Assembly (NCBI GenBank): GCA_023053545.1
Contig: JAKZAN010000004.1
Coordinates: forward strand, 5,518,001-5,582,000
Direction: 5' to 3'
Source: Lepidurus packardi
Lineage: Eukaryota; Arthropoda; Branchiopoda; Notostraca; Triopsidae
Length of the DNA stretch: 64,000 nt
Part shown: positions 44,174 to 56,212 of the stretch, piece after piece
How the letters are laid out: every line of letters starts with the position of its first letter
Numbering within the stretch: position 1 is the first letter of the stretch
Translations under genes and position numbers: made by a program
Notes under the pieces: model-generated
The model's input: the letters and a program-made list of their open reading frames with translations, nothing else
The model's database searches: none
What the model was told of the DNA's origin: nothing

Positions 44174-47078
44174 ATTTTTGTTACACATACTCGGTTAACT
44201 TGCAGCTTATGAGTATTTCTCAAGGAAACTACAGCCTTTAAAAACCGCTTATGGATACGGAAACAACTACACCAACACACAAGGGAAAACTGGCTAGCGA
44301 ACAATGTACCCTAAAGTGTAGAAATGTTAAAGAGGAGCGAGTGAGCCCATTGTTTATTGTTAGCTCGCTGAGTTGAACTCAGTTGTCAGAAACCAACGAA
44401 TTTTTCATGTACTTTAGAACCTCCTTTCTTTTCTGAATCGGTGAGGGCTTCTGGGGTGAAAAAAAAAGCCTTTATGGCCTTAGGATCCAGTGATATTTGA
44501 CCTGGGTGTATATGAACGCGCATTGCTTCTGCGCAACCTTATTGCCACGTACTCAATTTGCATGCAGTATTTCTTTAAAATATGATAAAATAATATCTAT
44601 TGACTGTTTCCAACTCTCAATATTGCTTATTTGCGTAGGTGAGAAATAAATTTTCATTGTTTAAATTAGTGAACGCAAAGATAAAAGTAACACAACAGTC
44701 ATCCTAGATATTCACATTAGCTATATTACAGTCAAGAAGTTTCGTAAAATTTCGCCTACTTTTGAAGTATGATTGCTTTGGACTTCCATACTATCGTGCC
44801 ACAGAAAGCTCAACTTTACGGGAGCCTTAGCTGCACTAGCTAACAAGCATTATTCGTTAGGCGGCTGGCTATCACTGCTAAAAACAAAAACAAATAACAA
44901 GACAAAACTTCTCAAGCGTTGCTGATAGTTGTCCAAATCCAATTAAATTGCGTATCTGCAACAAATACAAGAATTCACTGTCCTAATAACGGACAGTTTA
45001 GTTCTATCTTTTTAAGCTTATGTTTATCATTTTTACCTTATTTCTCTAACAATTCGAAATAATACCTTTCCCTAAAATAACGCGGTTATGAGCTCTCTAA
45101 CGTCTTGTGTGCAAGGTCTGATCCCTAAGCGGCGCTCTCCGACGACTGCAGAATTTGGATTTATTTCGGTCTTTCGCATCCAGTCGAAAGCCGTATTTTC
45201 CCAACGAGATCCAGACTCTACATTACGGTGCACGTTTCAGTTGTGTCTTGACGTTTGGCCTCAATTACTGCGGGCTATTTTGTGCCTGTGATCCGCAGTT
45301 TTATAGCGTCCGCAAAATGCCGCATATATTTTACAATTTCTGATTCCCTGAACTTCCTCATAGTTGCACCCACGTTCGGACGTATCTTTTACAAGCCCTT
45401 GACCACATTTGTTTTTAATTTATCCTGGGTATGATGACCCAGTACCTTTCTTCATAGTGCATCTACGTGTTGAAACAAATCAAAGTTAGACTGCCTGTTA
45501 CAACTTACGCGAAACATACCGTAAAAAATGAAATTCAAGTGCCCAGCGGAAGTATCTTTTCCAATGTTACCCGGTAAGGTATTACATTCACAAACAATGA
45601 GCTGAACAGTGAACGTTACTAAAAAAAGAATTCTAGGACATATGTCATCCGACCTCCTGAAAGTTTCTAATTTTGCCAACGGCCTATATACTAAAGCCTC
45701 AGTCAGGACCCCCGCTACCTAGCGTAGCACATTTCTCCTATTGCAACACTCCTGGCGAAAAGCATAGTTATTATCGTGTAGGCCTAAAAGCGAAAAGTGA
45801 CAGGGGAACAGAAAGAGAAACACCTTTGCTTGTTTAGTTGCTGTTGGCTTGGGAAGAGTAATTTTACCAATGCTACTTCAGGAGACAAGCACATAGACCC
45901 AAGCCAGTATACAACAGTGTACGTTTAGCACCCACCAAAAAGGGGGTTGCAGACGGCGCCACTTGAGTTCGCTAATCCAACCAACCCTGCATACTTGCCC
46001 AAAGCTATGTAACGCCCACCTAGACACTATGACAGAGCCAGAGCGGGACCCAGATGGCCCTAGGCTATTTCCGGGACTGTAATTTCTTCCACGCTGCGGC
46101 TTAAACATTCTTGTCGACCACAGCGTGTCAAATGGCCGTGTCACATTTTTCTTTTTTTTAAGAGTTTCTCCTAAAGGCTATTACAAAAATGTCTTAATTT
46201 TTGCACTCCCTCCAGCAGAAGTAAGCGGGAAATAGGTCGAACAACTTTTTTGTTTACAACCCAAAATAAACTTTGCTTCTCGAAACAAAAAGAGGAGGCG
46301 AAGAAATTCCCTATAATGTCCCGTGAAAACATAACGGTAATTCCCATCAAGTTTCATTCTGAATGACTGAGACCGGGTCTTCACACCATGCTTGTCATAA
46401 GAATGGGCACGTTGTCAACTTCGACACTTGGTGAATCAGCTATAGCCTTGCTAATGACTAGTCCTGCACACCAAAAGTCAACACTACCATCTCTTATTTT
46501 TTTAAAAAACTGCAGCAAAGGAGCTTCTTAGCGTTCCACTAAACTTGTCGACTCTTGAAAGAGTTTAACTCTCCCCTCCCAGAATAAAAGCAATCGAGAG
46601 TTCAGACGGCTCTTTTGCTGGAGTATATATGTGCATTTGGAGTAGATCCAAAACTTGCGTGAAGTTTCTTCCAGTTTCGTCCTTTTTTGTTGTTCTGGGG
46701 GAGGGCTTCATTTAAGCCAAATCACTTTACTGCAGCAAAAGCTCAACACAGAAATTCTAGGCAGGGAAATTGCTTATGAGCCTTAAAAGCTTTAGAGCGA
46801 AAGGTGGTTCAAATAATGCAAAAGACATAGAAGTGCATATAGATTTTCTATGAATGAGGTCCTCGCCAGGTGTTCGAGGAGACGTGACAGATGACGGATG
46901 CTGGCTTAAACAAGTGCCAAGAAATGTGCATTTGGCTTGAAACCAGCAACCACCATCTCGCACCATCTCTGCCGAGAGGACAGTCGTGGGGGGGGGGGAT
47001 GCCTGCATGTCTGTCTGGACTAATACTGTTATACACAATCATACCAGAGATTTCTTGATCGGTATTTCTCGTTCACAG
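44174..47078. other. Intergenic region upstream of Neto
   Basis: About 2.9 kb between divergently transcribed genes (CLIP-like on minus, Neto on plus). It should hold both promoters and the first Neto exon (initiator Met), which I could not place. A run of ten G occurs at about 46988. Short frames in 45.1-46.4 kb lack support. No TIR element was recognised. Confidence 0.5.
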
Positions 47079-49120
47079 CCATTGCAACACCTTCCTTCTT
47101 CGCCATCATCACCCTCGCCCTCTTTCCGATATCCGTCCATACTCAAAGTAAGTATCGATATTCGGAACTTAAATTTGGGCTGTTGGGCAGAAATTATGAA
47201 ATATGTGTCCTTACAGGTAAAGTAATTCCAGCATCAACAATCAACCGCTTAAACCCCGACGCCAGTAACGGTGAATCGGCACTACACTGCCAGAGCTTCT
47301 CTGAAGGCAATCGACACATGCAAGAATTTTACTCGCCCAACTACCCCAACCCTTACCCATCTAAAATTGACTGCATTCTCATTCTCAAAGGTAACGTTTT
47401 TTCACCTGGACCAAAATGACTTCATCCTACATGAGTTAAACTGTTTCCTAGCGGATTTCGGATTCTTCATACGTATCGACTTCCGGGACCAGTTTGAACT
47501 TGAAAGCAGTGACAAGTGCGAATACGATTTTTTGGAAGTACGCGACGGCGCACAAGGTTACTCACCCCTTCAAGGGAAGTACTGCGGCAACAAATTTCCG
47601 CCCATCATCACCTCCAGTGACCGGTACCTTTGGTTGCGGTTCACCTCAGACGAGAATATTGAATACGCTGGATTCCGAGCGGTATACCAGTTCATTCCCA
47701 ATACAGGTAAACGAAAGCACGGCGTCCACCCATGTTATTTCAGCTTCCAAGGGAATTTTTGTTTCTTTTAGCTCTGAGTCGGCCAGATATTGGAGCGTGC
47801 CGGATGGACATAGTTGGCATTGAAGGCACGTTTGGCAATAAGGACATAGCAGAGGACAGGATGAATTACACGTTAGAAAACGACACACCTTTGGATTGCA
47901 TCTGGGTAGTGCATGTCAAGACAGGATGGAGGGTAGAAAAAATAATTAAATGACTTATCAAAACATCTGTCAATGGCGTGTTATTATAGATTCAGCTTAG
48001 CTTTCCGCAATACAAACTAGCAGAGCCCAATGACTGCGAAAAGAATTATATCGAGGTGTTTGGTGAGAAAACCGATCTGAAGAACAGAATCAAGCAATTT
48101 TGTGGCTCAGCCGTGGAAACGGTTACTTCTCAAACGAACATTCTGAACGTCCGGTTCTTCGCTGTAGCCAAAAATTCGCGATCCAGGTTTGAAGCTCTTT
48201 ATACAGCCTACCGTGATTACGGTGAAGTAGGTCGCTGTCTGCCTAACGAGTACGATTGCGAAGACGCCACCTGCATCGACATATCTCTGCGTTGTAACGG
48301 TCGCATTAACTGCAAGCATCGCTGGGATGAAGAAAACTGCAACCTCGTCAAGAACAGTCTGCTTTTACTGTCGTCCGATCACATCATCATTATTCTGACC
48401 CTCGGGTGCTTGATTATGTTCAGTATGTGCTTTGCCTGCTTCTTCAACTGCTTCCGCAAGTTGCGGCAGGATCACCACGTCTACCAAGCGCGGCGCTCAC
48501 GTTCCAGGGAAGATCATCTGGATCGCATTGGAGAGCTACACCCTGGACAAGCTAAACTGCTTATGGCCCACAGTCAAAGTGCCGCAACCATTCACCGACC
48601 AGAACCGCACGAAGACCTCTACAATGAACGCAGTATTCGATCAATTTCACGCTCAATGACAAGCCCAGAGCCCCCATTACCAGCGGACGAGGCTTCAGTA
48701 CGACAGATCAATGGCTACGTTGATTCGCGTCGTGTAGCGTGCGAGTCTAGGCCGTTAAATCCAAATGCGGATCTTGAACGGGGCCGGCCCCAGAGACAAG
48801 ACGAGGAGGACGAGGACAGTGAAGACTACGACAGCGAAGACCAGCCTTCGGTGGAAATGGTGGACAACGCTTGCCAAACACGTGATTCCTTGTTCAACAC
48901 TCGAACTTCCCATAATGATTCCCGTGCAAGCTCGGATCAACGCCAACCCGCATGGCCCGCAACGGGAGCCAAAGCTTGGCCGCCTGCTGGCTCTGCGTTG
49001 CCTTCCCAGCAACCTAGAGATCACACATACAAGGCCGAGACGCTAGTGGAAATGGGCGGTGTTCGAGGTTACAGTGGTGGCTCTGCCAAATCCGGGCCTG
49101 ACGTAACGGTTTTTCACTGA
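47079..49120 (+). CDS. Neto: Neuropilin and tolloid-like (Neto) CUB/LDLa transmembrane protein
   Basis: Neto proteins are auxiliary subunits of kainate-type glutamate receptors at synapses. Exons found: 47079-47147, 47217-47390, 47452-47706, 47772-47932, 47990-49120, all in phase; the exon with the initiator Met lies upstream and is not assigned. The first listed exon is hydrophobic (FFAIITLALFPISVHTQ), fitting the rest of a signal peptide. CUB1 runs from CQSFSEGNRHMQEFYSPNYP to YAGFRAVYQF and CUB2 from IGACRMD to RSRFEALYTAY. An LDL-receptor class A module follows (RCLPNEYDCEDATCID, CNGRINC). One transmembrane helix (HIIIILTLGCLIMFSMCFAC) leads into a cytoplasmic tail of about 230 residues rich in Arg/Ser and acidic residues. 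The CUB-CUB-LDLa-TM order is characteristic of Neto. Confidence 0.92.
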
Positions 49121-49898
49121 CACTGAAGTTATTTTGAAAAGAATCACGTCTATGCGGAGTATTTTCTACTGAAAAACTCAAGTTGAAATTACAGCTAGTA
49201 TTCTTACCTACGGTGAATAATTTATGCTCAAGATGATGCATTTTACTTTCTTTGGACAGTAAGCCAGCACCGAGGTTTAGTGGAGGAGTCCGTGCCGTGC
49301 TACGTTAAAGAGTTGTGTATAATAGGTAGTGAAGGCCTTAAAATGTGTTGTTTGGGAAGAGGAACTACGCTCATCAGTCACCCTAAGTTATTGGACGTAA
49401 CCTTGAGGTGGATTTTCAATTGCGAATCAGCAGTGTACAGGGAGACATTTTTTGCTTCTCCATTTTAATAGAGTCCAAACTCATAATACATATTCCACCC
49501 TTGTTTGAAAAACCATAGATTTATACAATTCTCCTTTAGATTAATCATTTCCTCTCATATCTTTTCAATCCGAAATTACTAAAGAAAGTTTTCTAATTAC
49601 AAATTTAAAGCATATCCAGAAAGGAAACGAAGCTTGGAGAACAATTACGCATCATAACATCCGCTTCACTCCACTTTCTTTAAGAAAGTCCTTCGTACAA
49701 ATACTCACAGCCAATGCTGACAGCGGAATCTTTGATGGAGCAAACAGACCTGCGCAAAGCCAACGGTCTTCAAGGTTATCTCCTACAAAGTTTCGTATCT
49801 ACGCAGTTACCCAACGCACTCCATACCCAGACCGAAGTCAGTAGACAACTAATAGACAACAAACACAAAGACTTCAGGCCTGACGTAACATACAAATT
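49121..49898. other. Neto / P450 intergenic
   Basis: About 780 bp holding the Neto 3' UTR and the promoter of the first P450. No repeat or exon is recognised. Confidence 0.55.
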
Positions 49899-51984
49899 AT
49901 GTGGGTGTGTGCAAACAGTTTGGCGAAACGACCCCTTAGAGCCTTCAACCTGCTCGATTTTCGGGGTTCGTTTGTGTGTCACAAAGCTACATTAGCAGCA
50001 ACACAAGGGGAGTACACTAAGTTAGACAAGGAAGAAGAGCTTCGCCATGCCAAACCTTTTGACCAAGTTCCAGGAGCCAAGATTCTCCCAATTATTGGTA
50101 CCATGTGGCAAGTGCTACCCCCCTTCAACAGTAATTTCGAATTCACTTCCGTTTGTTTAGCATTAATTTTTTTATCTTTTTTTAAAGAAAATTTTGATCT
50201 TAAGCAATTCTACAACCTTTCGGTGAACCAGTACAATAAGTATGGTCCAATCTGGCTAGACGTAATTCCCATGAAGGGAAATATGGTCAATATCGCCAGC
50301 AATGAAGATGTGGAGAAACTCTTACGACTAGATGGGAAACTTCCTGAAAGGGCTCCATTGGAAGCTTTGAAAAAATACAGAGAAGATCGCATCGAACAGT
50401 TCAGTACGGCAGGAATTTTGTCCACGTAAAAATTTTGCTTCATTTTACGAAAAGTATTTAGGTTTTTCAAATTTATTTCTAATTTGGAAGCGAAAAGTAT
50501 TTCTCCGTTAATTCGGTTACGAAATTATTTTGGTTTTTCAAATTCGTTCCCTAATTTGGTAGCAATGGCGCGGAATGGTGGAGAGTGCGATCCAAAGCTC
50601 AGCAGCCCATGATGAAGCCCCAAAATACCTTACTATACCTGCCTAGCATGACAGAAGTCGCGGAACAGATGGTGTCAAGGATTCGAGTCATTCGTAACCA
50701 GAAAAATCAAGTCCCCGATGACTTTTTAACGGAAATGTACAAATGGGCCTTAGAATGTAAACCACCGTACTATATATATATATAAAGAGAACCTTAAAGT
50801 ACACTCTTTGTTTTCTCAGCGGTCAGTTTGGTTGCCCTGGATACTCGTCTGGGCTGCTTGGATGAAAATTCACCAGCAGATTCTGAACCACGCAAAATGA
50901 TCGAATCCGTCATCGATGCATTCGATGCAATGTCCAGGCTTGAGATGAGCTTGCAACTGTATCGGATCTTTCCAATTACCAAAGATTGGCGTACAATGGT
51001 CAAAGCCCAGGACTACTTTACCGAGTAAATTGATATTAAAAAAATAGCGTTCCATTATGAAATTTATAACTTGAAATAAGAACTTCAATGAAATATATTG
51101 AACGAGCCATGGAAAGAAGTAAAGCCAAAGCGGCTCTCGATTCCGGTAACCAACTAACTATGCTAGAAGCCATGCTGATGAGAGGTATGGAAGTTAAAGA
51201 AGCTGTTACCATGACCATCGACATGTTAATGGCCGGGATAGATACCGTAAGTTGGCATTCACTTTATTATTTCAATGGTAATTTTCAAAGCTTAAGTCCC
51301 TTTTCTTCCAGACCTCGAACACGACAAGCTTTCTATTATATCTACTAGCCAGGAACCCTGAGAAGCAAGAGCGTTTGCGCCAAGAAATCGACCGTATCTT
51401 ACCATCCAAGAGCACGCCCATTGAGCCTGTCCATATGAATGAACTGCACTACCTAAAGGCCTGCGTCAAAGAGAGTTTAAGGTGCAAATGAAATTCAATG
51501 CGAATGTCGGATGTTAATAACGTGAACTAGAGTTATGCCGGGCACGGTTGGTATAGCAAGAACTTTAAGCGAGGATGCCGTTTTATCTGGCTACCGTATA
51601 CCAAAAGGGGTAAAAGCCGGCCAACGTTTCAAAAGCCCTTAAATAACGTTTTTTTTTTTAAACGTGTAGACTATAGTCATGGCCCACGTACAACTAATGT
51701 CACGCATGAAAAAGTATTTCTCAGAGCCTGATTCCTTCATCCCAGAACGCTGGATTAAAGGACACGCATTAGAAAGCCACGCCTCTCCTTACACAGTATT
51801 GCCTTTCGGGTTCGGTACACGTGCCTGTATCGGCCGCCGCTTAGCTGAGCAAGAAATGTATTTGCTGACTATCAAAGTTTTGCAGAACTTCCGAGTCGAA
51901 TTTCACCACCCTGATCTAGGGATCGAACTTCGTCTGCTAAATATTCCTGACCAGCCATTGCGATTCACTTTTGTAGATCGCTAA
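49899..51984 (+). CDS. Cytochrome P450, mitochondrial-clan type (first of a tandem pair)
   Basis: A haem-thiolate monooxygenase of 532 residues, in exons 49899-50130, 50188-50425, 50563-50756, 50820-51024, 51081-51246, 51312-51481, 51531-51609 and 51670-51984. The N terminus lacks a membrane anchor and is basic with few acids (MWVCANSLAKRPLRAFN), like a mitochondrial presequence. PGAKILPIIGTMWQ is the proline hinge. The I helix is AGIDTTSNTTSF. ExxR is in KESLRVMPG, split by an intron. The PERF-like motif is FIPERWIKG, and the haem loop is PFGFGTRACIGRRLAE with Cys as ligand. The Arg-rich haem loop fits mitochondrial-clan (CYP12/CYP49/CYP302-like) enzymes, which take electrons from adrenodoxin. 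Substrate is unknown: clan members include ecdysteroid and detoxification enzymes. A TA microsatellite lies in intron 3. Confidence 0.9.
50768..50786. repeat. (TA)n microsatellite in P450 intron
   Basis: A run of alternating T and A of about 14-16 bases lies inside the intron 50757-50819. Confidence 0.8.
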
Positions 51985-52398
51985 AGAATTTTTTTTCAGT
52001 TTATTGCAAGTACTGTTATTACAAATGAATTTCAATTGGTTATATGTACACTATATTTAGTCTGCACGATGCTAATTTATTATGCATTGAAAAGGAAACC
52101 TAGGATTGGTATGTTCAAACATTTTAAATTTCTTATGATATGTACTGGGTTTTCTCGTATATTTTGTAACTGGTATGTCTTTCTATATACAAGTTTTTTT
52201 TATTGTTTTCATTAAAGAAACACATTGAAACCTGTGCATTCTAAAGTTGCCATGAAGGTTTTGATTGTCTGCCAATGGCCAATCTGTTATTTGCTGAGTC
52301 ACTGATGCCCTGATAATATTATTCGTATCATGATAACCCACGCAGTCCCTATATCCGCAGACGTTAGACTACACAAGTTAAAGACCACTTAGTAAATA

Positions 52399-54483
52399 AT
52401 GATGCAAACTGCCGTGAAGTCGAGTGTCTTGTGCTGGCTCAGCAGTAGTAAGGTACTAAGGTTCCAGCCGGTACTGATTCGATCTAAAGCTTCTGTGGCA
52501 AGTACTGGGCCTGTACTCCAGAAGGATTTTGGCAAAGCTAAAAGCTTTGACGAGATACCTGGTCCCAAGATACTCCCTATATTGGGAACTGCCTGGCAAT
52601 TTATTCCTCCATTCAACAGTTAGGATCACCGAACGTAACTCCAACCTAATTTCGTTAAACTTACAATATTATTATAGAAAACTATGATTTGACACGGTGG
52701 CATCATCTAGCCATGAGACAGTGCCTCGAATACGGTCCTATTTGGAAAGAACACTTTCCCGGGCGCGGAATCATAGTGAGCACAGCGGATGCTAACGACA
52801 TACAAAAGGTGCTTTCTGCTGACGGCAAATTCCCCGAACGCCTTACCCTTGACTCTATAACGAAATACAGGAATGATCGTATTGATAAATACGAGACGCT
52901 GGGTATCATATTCGGGTAAATTTCGTTATCGGCTAAAAAGCTGATTAAAATTAATAAAAAGACTTTGTTATCTAATTTCCAAGTTTTTATATTACGTATA
53001 ACGTCTTGTTAATTGTCACCAAAGGAACGGAGAAGAATGGTGGCGCGTAAGGACCAAAGCTCAACAGCCTATGCTACGTCCGCAAAATACATTACTTTAC
53101 TTACCTAGTATGGCACTGGTTGCTCAGCAATTGGTGGACAAGTAAGTACTTGACCATCTTTAGTATTCATCTAACACTGTCCGCCTCAGGATACGACTTA
53201 TTCGGGACACAAACAATGAAATGCCTGAGGACTTCATGCAAGAGCTGTACAAATGGGCGCTAGAATGTAATATTTAAAAGATTTGCCAAGCAAACTAAGC
53301 TTCGAGTATAAGAAGGCTTTTCATAAAAATTATAAATATGCGCTCCTAGCTGTTAGCCTGGTGGCACTAGATGCCCGTCTTGGGTGTTTGGACGCTAATT
53401 TACCACCGGACTCGGAACCGAGTAAAATGATTCAAGCCACCAACGATACGTTTGAATCCATACAGAAGCTGGACCTATCGATTCCACTTTGGAAGTACTT
53501 CCCCAGCAAAGCTTGGCGAAAGTTGGTTAAAGCTCAAGACTATTTCACAGAGTACGTAAAACTAAACACTTAGTGGTTCAGCTAAATTGGATTGAATAAC
53601 TCTTCTTTTTCGTAGCACATCCATTAAATATATTACGCAAGCAATCGAAAAAAGCAAAAACAAAGCAGAATCCGATGACAATAGCCAATTAACCATGTTG
53701 GAAGCTATGTTGCAGCGTGGCATGTCACCTAAGCAGGCGGTTACCATGACCATTGATATGCTCATGGGTGGCATCGATACAGTTAAATACGCAACAAAAC
53801 TTATTTTCTGTTTTTAAGAAAATTCGATGAAAACAACACTTTGCTCTGCTATAGACCTCGCATACCACAGGCTTTCTACTCTACTTGTTGGCAAAGAACC
53901 CAGAGAAGCAAGAGCTATTGCGCCAAGAAGTGGATCGTATTTTACCCTCACGAGCCACGCCCCTTGAAGCGGCTCACTTGAATGAATCCCACTATCTGAA
54001 AGCGTGCGTTAAGGAAAGTTTAAGGCTATTTCCGGCTGCGTTGGGAGTCAATCGAGTATTACATGAAGACCTCGTGCTATCAGGCTACTTAGTACCCAAA
54101 GGAGTATGTTTTATGAGCATTTTTTACATAAAAGCATAAACAAAAAACTTTTTTTGCCATTTTTTCAGACTATAGTTTTCTGCATGCACCAAACGTCGTC
54201 ACGCTTGGAGAAGTATTTCCCAAAGCCGGACACTTTCATTCCTGAGCGTTGGATCAAAGGAAACGCCTTAGAAAGCCACGCCTCTTCGTATGCTGTTATG
54301 CCTTTCGGTTTTGGAGTACGCGCATGTATCGGACGCCGTCTAGCTGAACAAGAGATTTACCTTTTTACCATAAAAGCTCTACAGAATTTTCGGATCGAAT
54401 TCCATCACCCAGACTTGGATGCACTGGTCCGTCTTGTTAATGTACCTGACCAACCTTTGCGCTTCAAGTTTATTGACCGATAG
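52399..54483 (+). CDS. Cytochrome P450, mitochondrial-clan type (second of a tandem pair)
   Basis: A paralogue of the preceding gene, 527 residues, exons 52399-52618, 52678-52915, 53025-53141, 53190-53266, 53350-53551, 53616-53781, 53855-54103, 54169-54483. It has a Ser/Arg/Lys-rich presequence (MMQTAVKSSVLCWLSSSKVL), the hinge PGPKILPILGTAWQ, the I helix GGIDTTSHTTGF, ExxR in KESLRLFPA, FIPERWIKG, and the haem loop PFGFGVRACIGRRLAE. Seven intron positions are largely shared with the first copy. This copy has an extra intron after LVDK (53142-53189) and lacks the one inside ExxR. The genes are 414 bp apart on the same strand, which points to tandem duplication. Substrate cannot be read from sequence. 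Confidence 0.9.
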
Positions 54484-55219
54484 TTACATTCCATATAAGC
54501 TCATTTAGATTTGGAAATAATTTTTCATAACGTAAAGTTAACTTACCTATAGATAATCTAAGCTGATCCAAATATTTTTAGAAATTATGAGCAATTACTG
54601 GGGTTCGAAGTTACGCAAGACTTCATTGGCGTCTGTACGTGTTATTATGCATTGAAGCTCTTTGGCGCATACAATAAGTAATTACGCTTCCTGAAAACTT
54701 TAGTTTTTCAGAATATAATCCTGTAAAATAAGTCCGTTAACCGGGGAGGGGCATTAAATACTTTTGATATACTAGCACGTAAGGTTTCGACTTTTCTGCG
54801 ATTACACAAACTTATTTTAGTCCTTCGCTACACGTTTGGCAAGACCTAATACATTTGACAGTGTAAATTTCCAAATACTTTTGACAAAGTGGTCGGGGGC
54901 CGGATAAAGGCCTCTAGGGGGTCGAGTTCTGACCTGGAGCTGCCAGTTGGGCAGCCTGCCCTAAAGGAATAGGAAGCCGCGCCCCTACGCGAAGCTAAAG
55001 CGTACTTAGCTGCCCGTTACCTTGTTTTAATCTTGTACATTTTGTGGGACATTTTGTGTCTAAATCCACGTGCCAAACACAATTGATTGGATTAGTTTTG
55101 GGACGCCAAAGATTCGGGTATAGTTGCACTTATGAAAACAAAATTTAAATGTACTTAAAATTTTGTCAATCCTTATAGGACCTTGATTAACCAAAAAACA
55201 TTTATATTATATATAAAAT
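54484..55219. other. P450 / RAB5IF intergenic with a GC-rich island
   Basis: Mostly AT-rich. A distinct GC-rich block at about 54888-55010 (GTGGTCGGGGGCCGGATAAA, then CAGTTGGGCAGCCTGCCC and AGGAAGCCGCGCCCC) stands out from its surroundings. It has no open frame of note. It may be the tail of a retroelement, but I cannot assign it. Confidence 0.45.
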
Positions 55220-55878
55220 ATGAGTCAAAAACAAACGAAAGTAAACGGAAATGGAAGCCTGACTACGACCCTGGATTCCTCCTGGAAACGAGCTTTTCAA
55301 AGCCGTGCTACCTGGCCAGATAAAGTAAATTGTTTGATGTTGTAATTCATGAGCGTCTCTTATCGAAATTCTATTTAGGATGAGTTTTTGGATGTTATTT
55401 ATTGGACTAGACAGGTGCTTGGTTTGGTTTTAGGCGTCGTCTGGGGTGTATTAGGTTTCCAGGGCTTTACTGGATTGGCTTTGTAAGTTTCTCTAACTCT
55501 AAGTGATTCACATGGAAGTTTTAATTTTTCTCTTTCATTATAGATTCGCTTTAATTAATGCTGGCCTTCTGTATCTTTATTGTACTGCATTCCAAAACAT
55601 TGACGAAGACGAATATGGAGGTGCGTGGGAGTTAACCAAAGAAGGGTAAAATCTCTTTCTTAAATTCAAATCGAACTGTTAGAAATAATTCTGACCTTTT
55701 TTACTTTCTTTATCCCCAAATAATCTCTGAACAGTTTTATGACATCGTTTGCTGAATTTCTGGTAATTTTGTATTTTTACAAAATATTAAAAAAAAGTTT
55801 CTTTCATTAAAAGTTCAATTATGCTTTGTGTTGTAGGTTGTTTGGATTATCTTCTATTCAGGCTTGCATTTTGATTGA
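55220..55878 (+). CDS. RAB5IF: RAB5IF/OPTI-like ER membrane protein (Rab5-interacting family)
   Basis: A small membrane protein of 126 residues in five exons: 55220-55324, 55379-55482, 55544-55645, 55735-55762, 55837-55878. Key segments are SSWKRAFQSRATWPDKDEFL, then IYWTRQVLGLVLGVVWGVLG, FALINAGLLYLYCTAF, the acidic loop QNIDEDEYGGAWEL, and a last hydrophobic stretch ending in FYSGLHFD. This order and length match the Rab5-interacting protein family (C20orf24/RCAF1/OPTI). Vertebrate members act in ER membrane-protein insertion complexes and mitochondrial respirasome biogenesis. The fourth exon is only 28 bases. It is expected to be broadly expressed. Confidence 0.93.
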
Positions 55879-56212
55879 CAAGTCTTTTTTGTATCAGTTT
55901 TTTCATTGCGACCGCCATGCCTTCCATGAAAAGTTAAGTTAAGCCGAACCTCAGTCCTCCAATTGCTGACTTCTCACATACCTGTTCTCATAATTACCCT
56001 TAACATCGATTTATCGCGAATGGTATGCAAAAGGAAAGTGCAACTGATAACTGGTACACAGAACGGAATTGTTTGAGTTGTGACGTCCTCGTATTTGTGC
56101 AAGTATGAAATAGTAGGAGAATTCTAAATTAGACCTTTTAAGAAAGTTGCATTTTGTTTGTTTTCTTTATTACTCAATCAATATGGTAACACATATTTCA
56201 AATTGTCAACTT
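55879..56212. other. Convergent RAB5IF / GPCR intergenic
   Basis: About 330 bp between convergent stop codons. It holds the two 3' UTRs and nothing else recognised. Confidence 0.6.

Noticed and set aside
46986-47225. Frame starting MGGGDACMSVW as the Neto N terminus
   Set aside because: It starts in a poly-G run and is in a different frame from the exon at 47079-47147, whose phase and hydrophobic sequence fit Neto; the true first exon lies further upstream.
49714-49995. Frame overlapping the start of the first P450
   Set aside because: It is out of frame with the P450. The ATG at 49899 gives the basic presequence and leads straight into the conserved PGAKILPIIG hinge.
54596-54640. Sequence with GGGGTTCGAAGTTAC considered as a tRNA T-arm
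   Set aside because: No D-arm or anticodon stem at the correct spacing.
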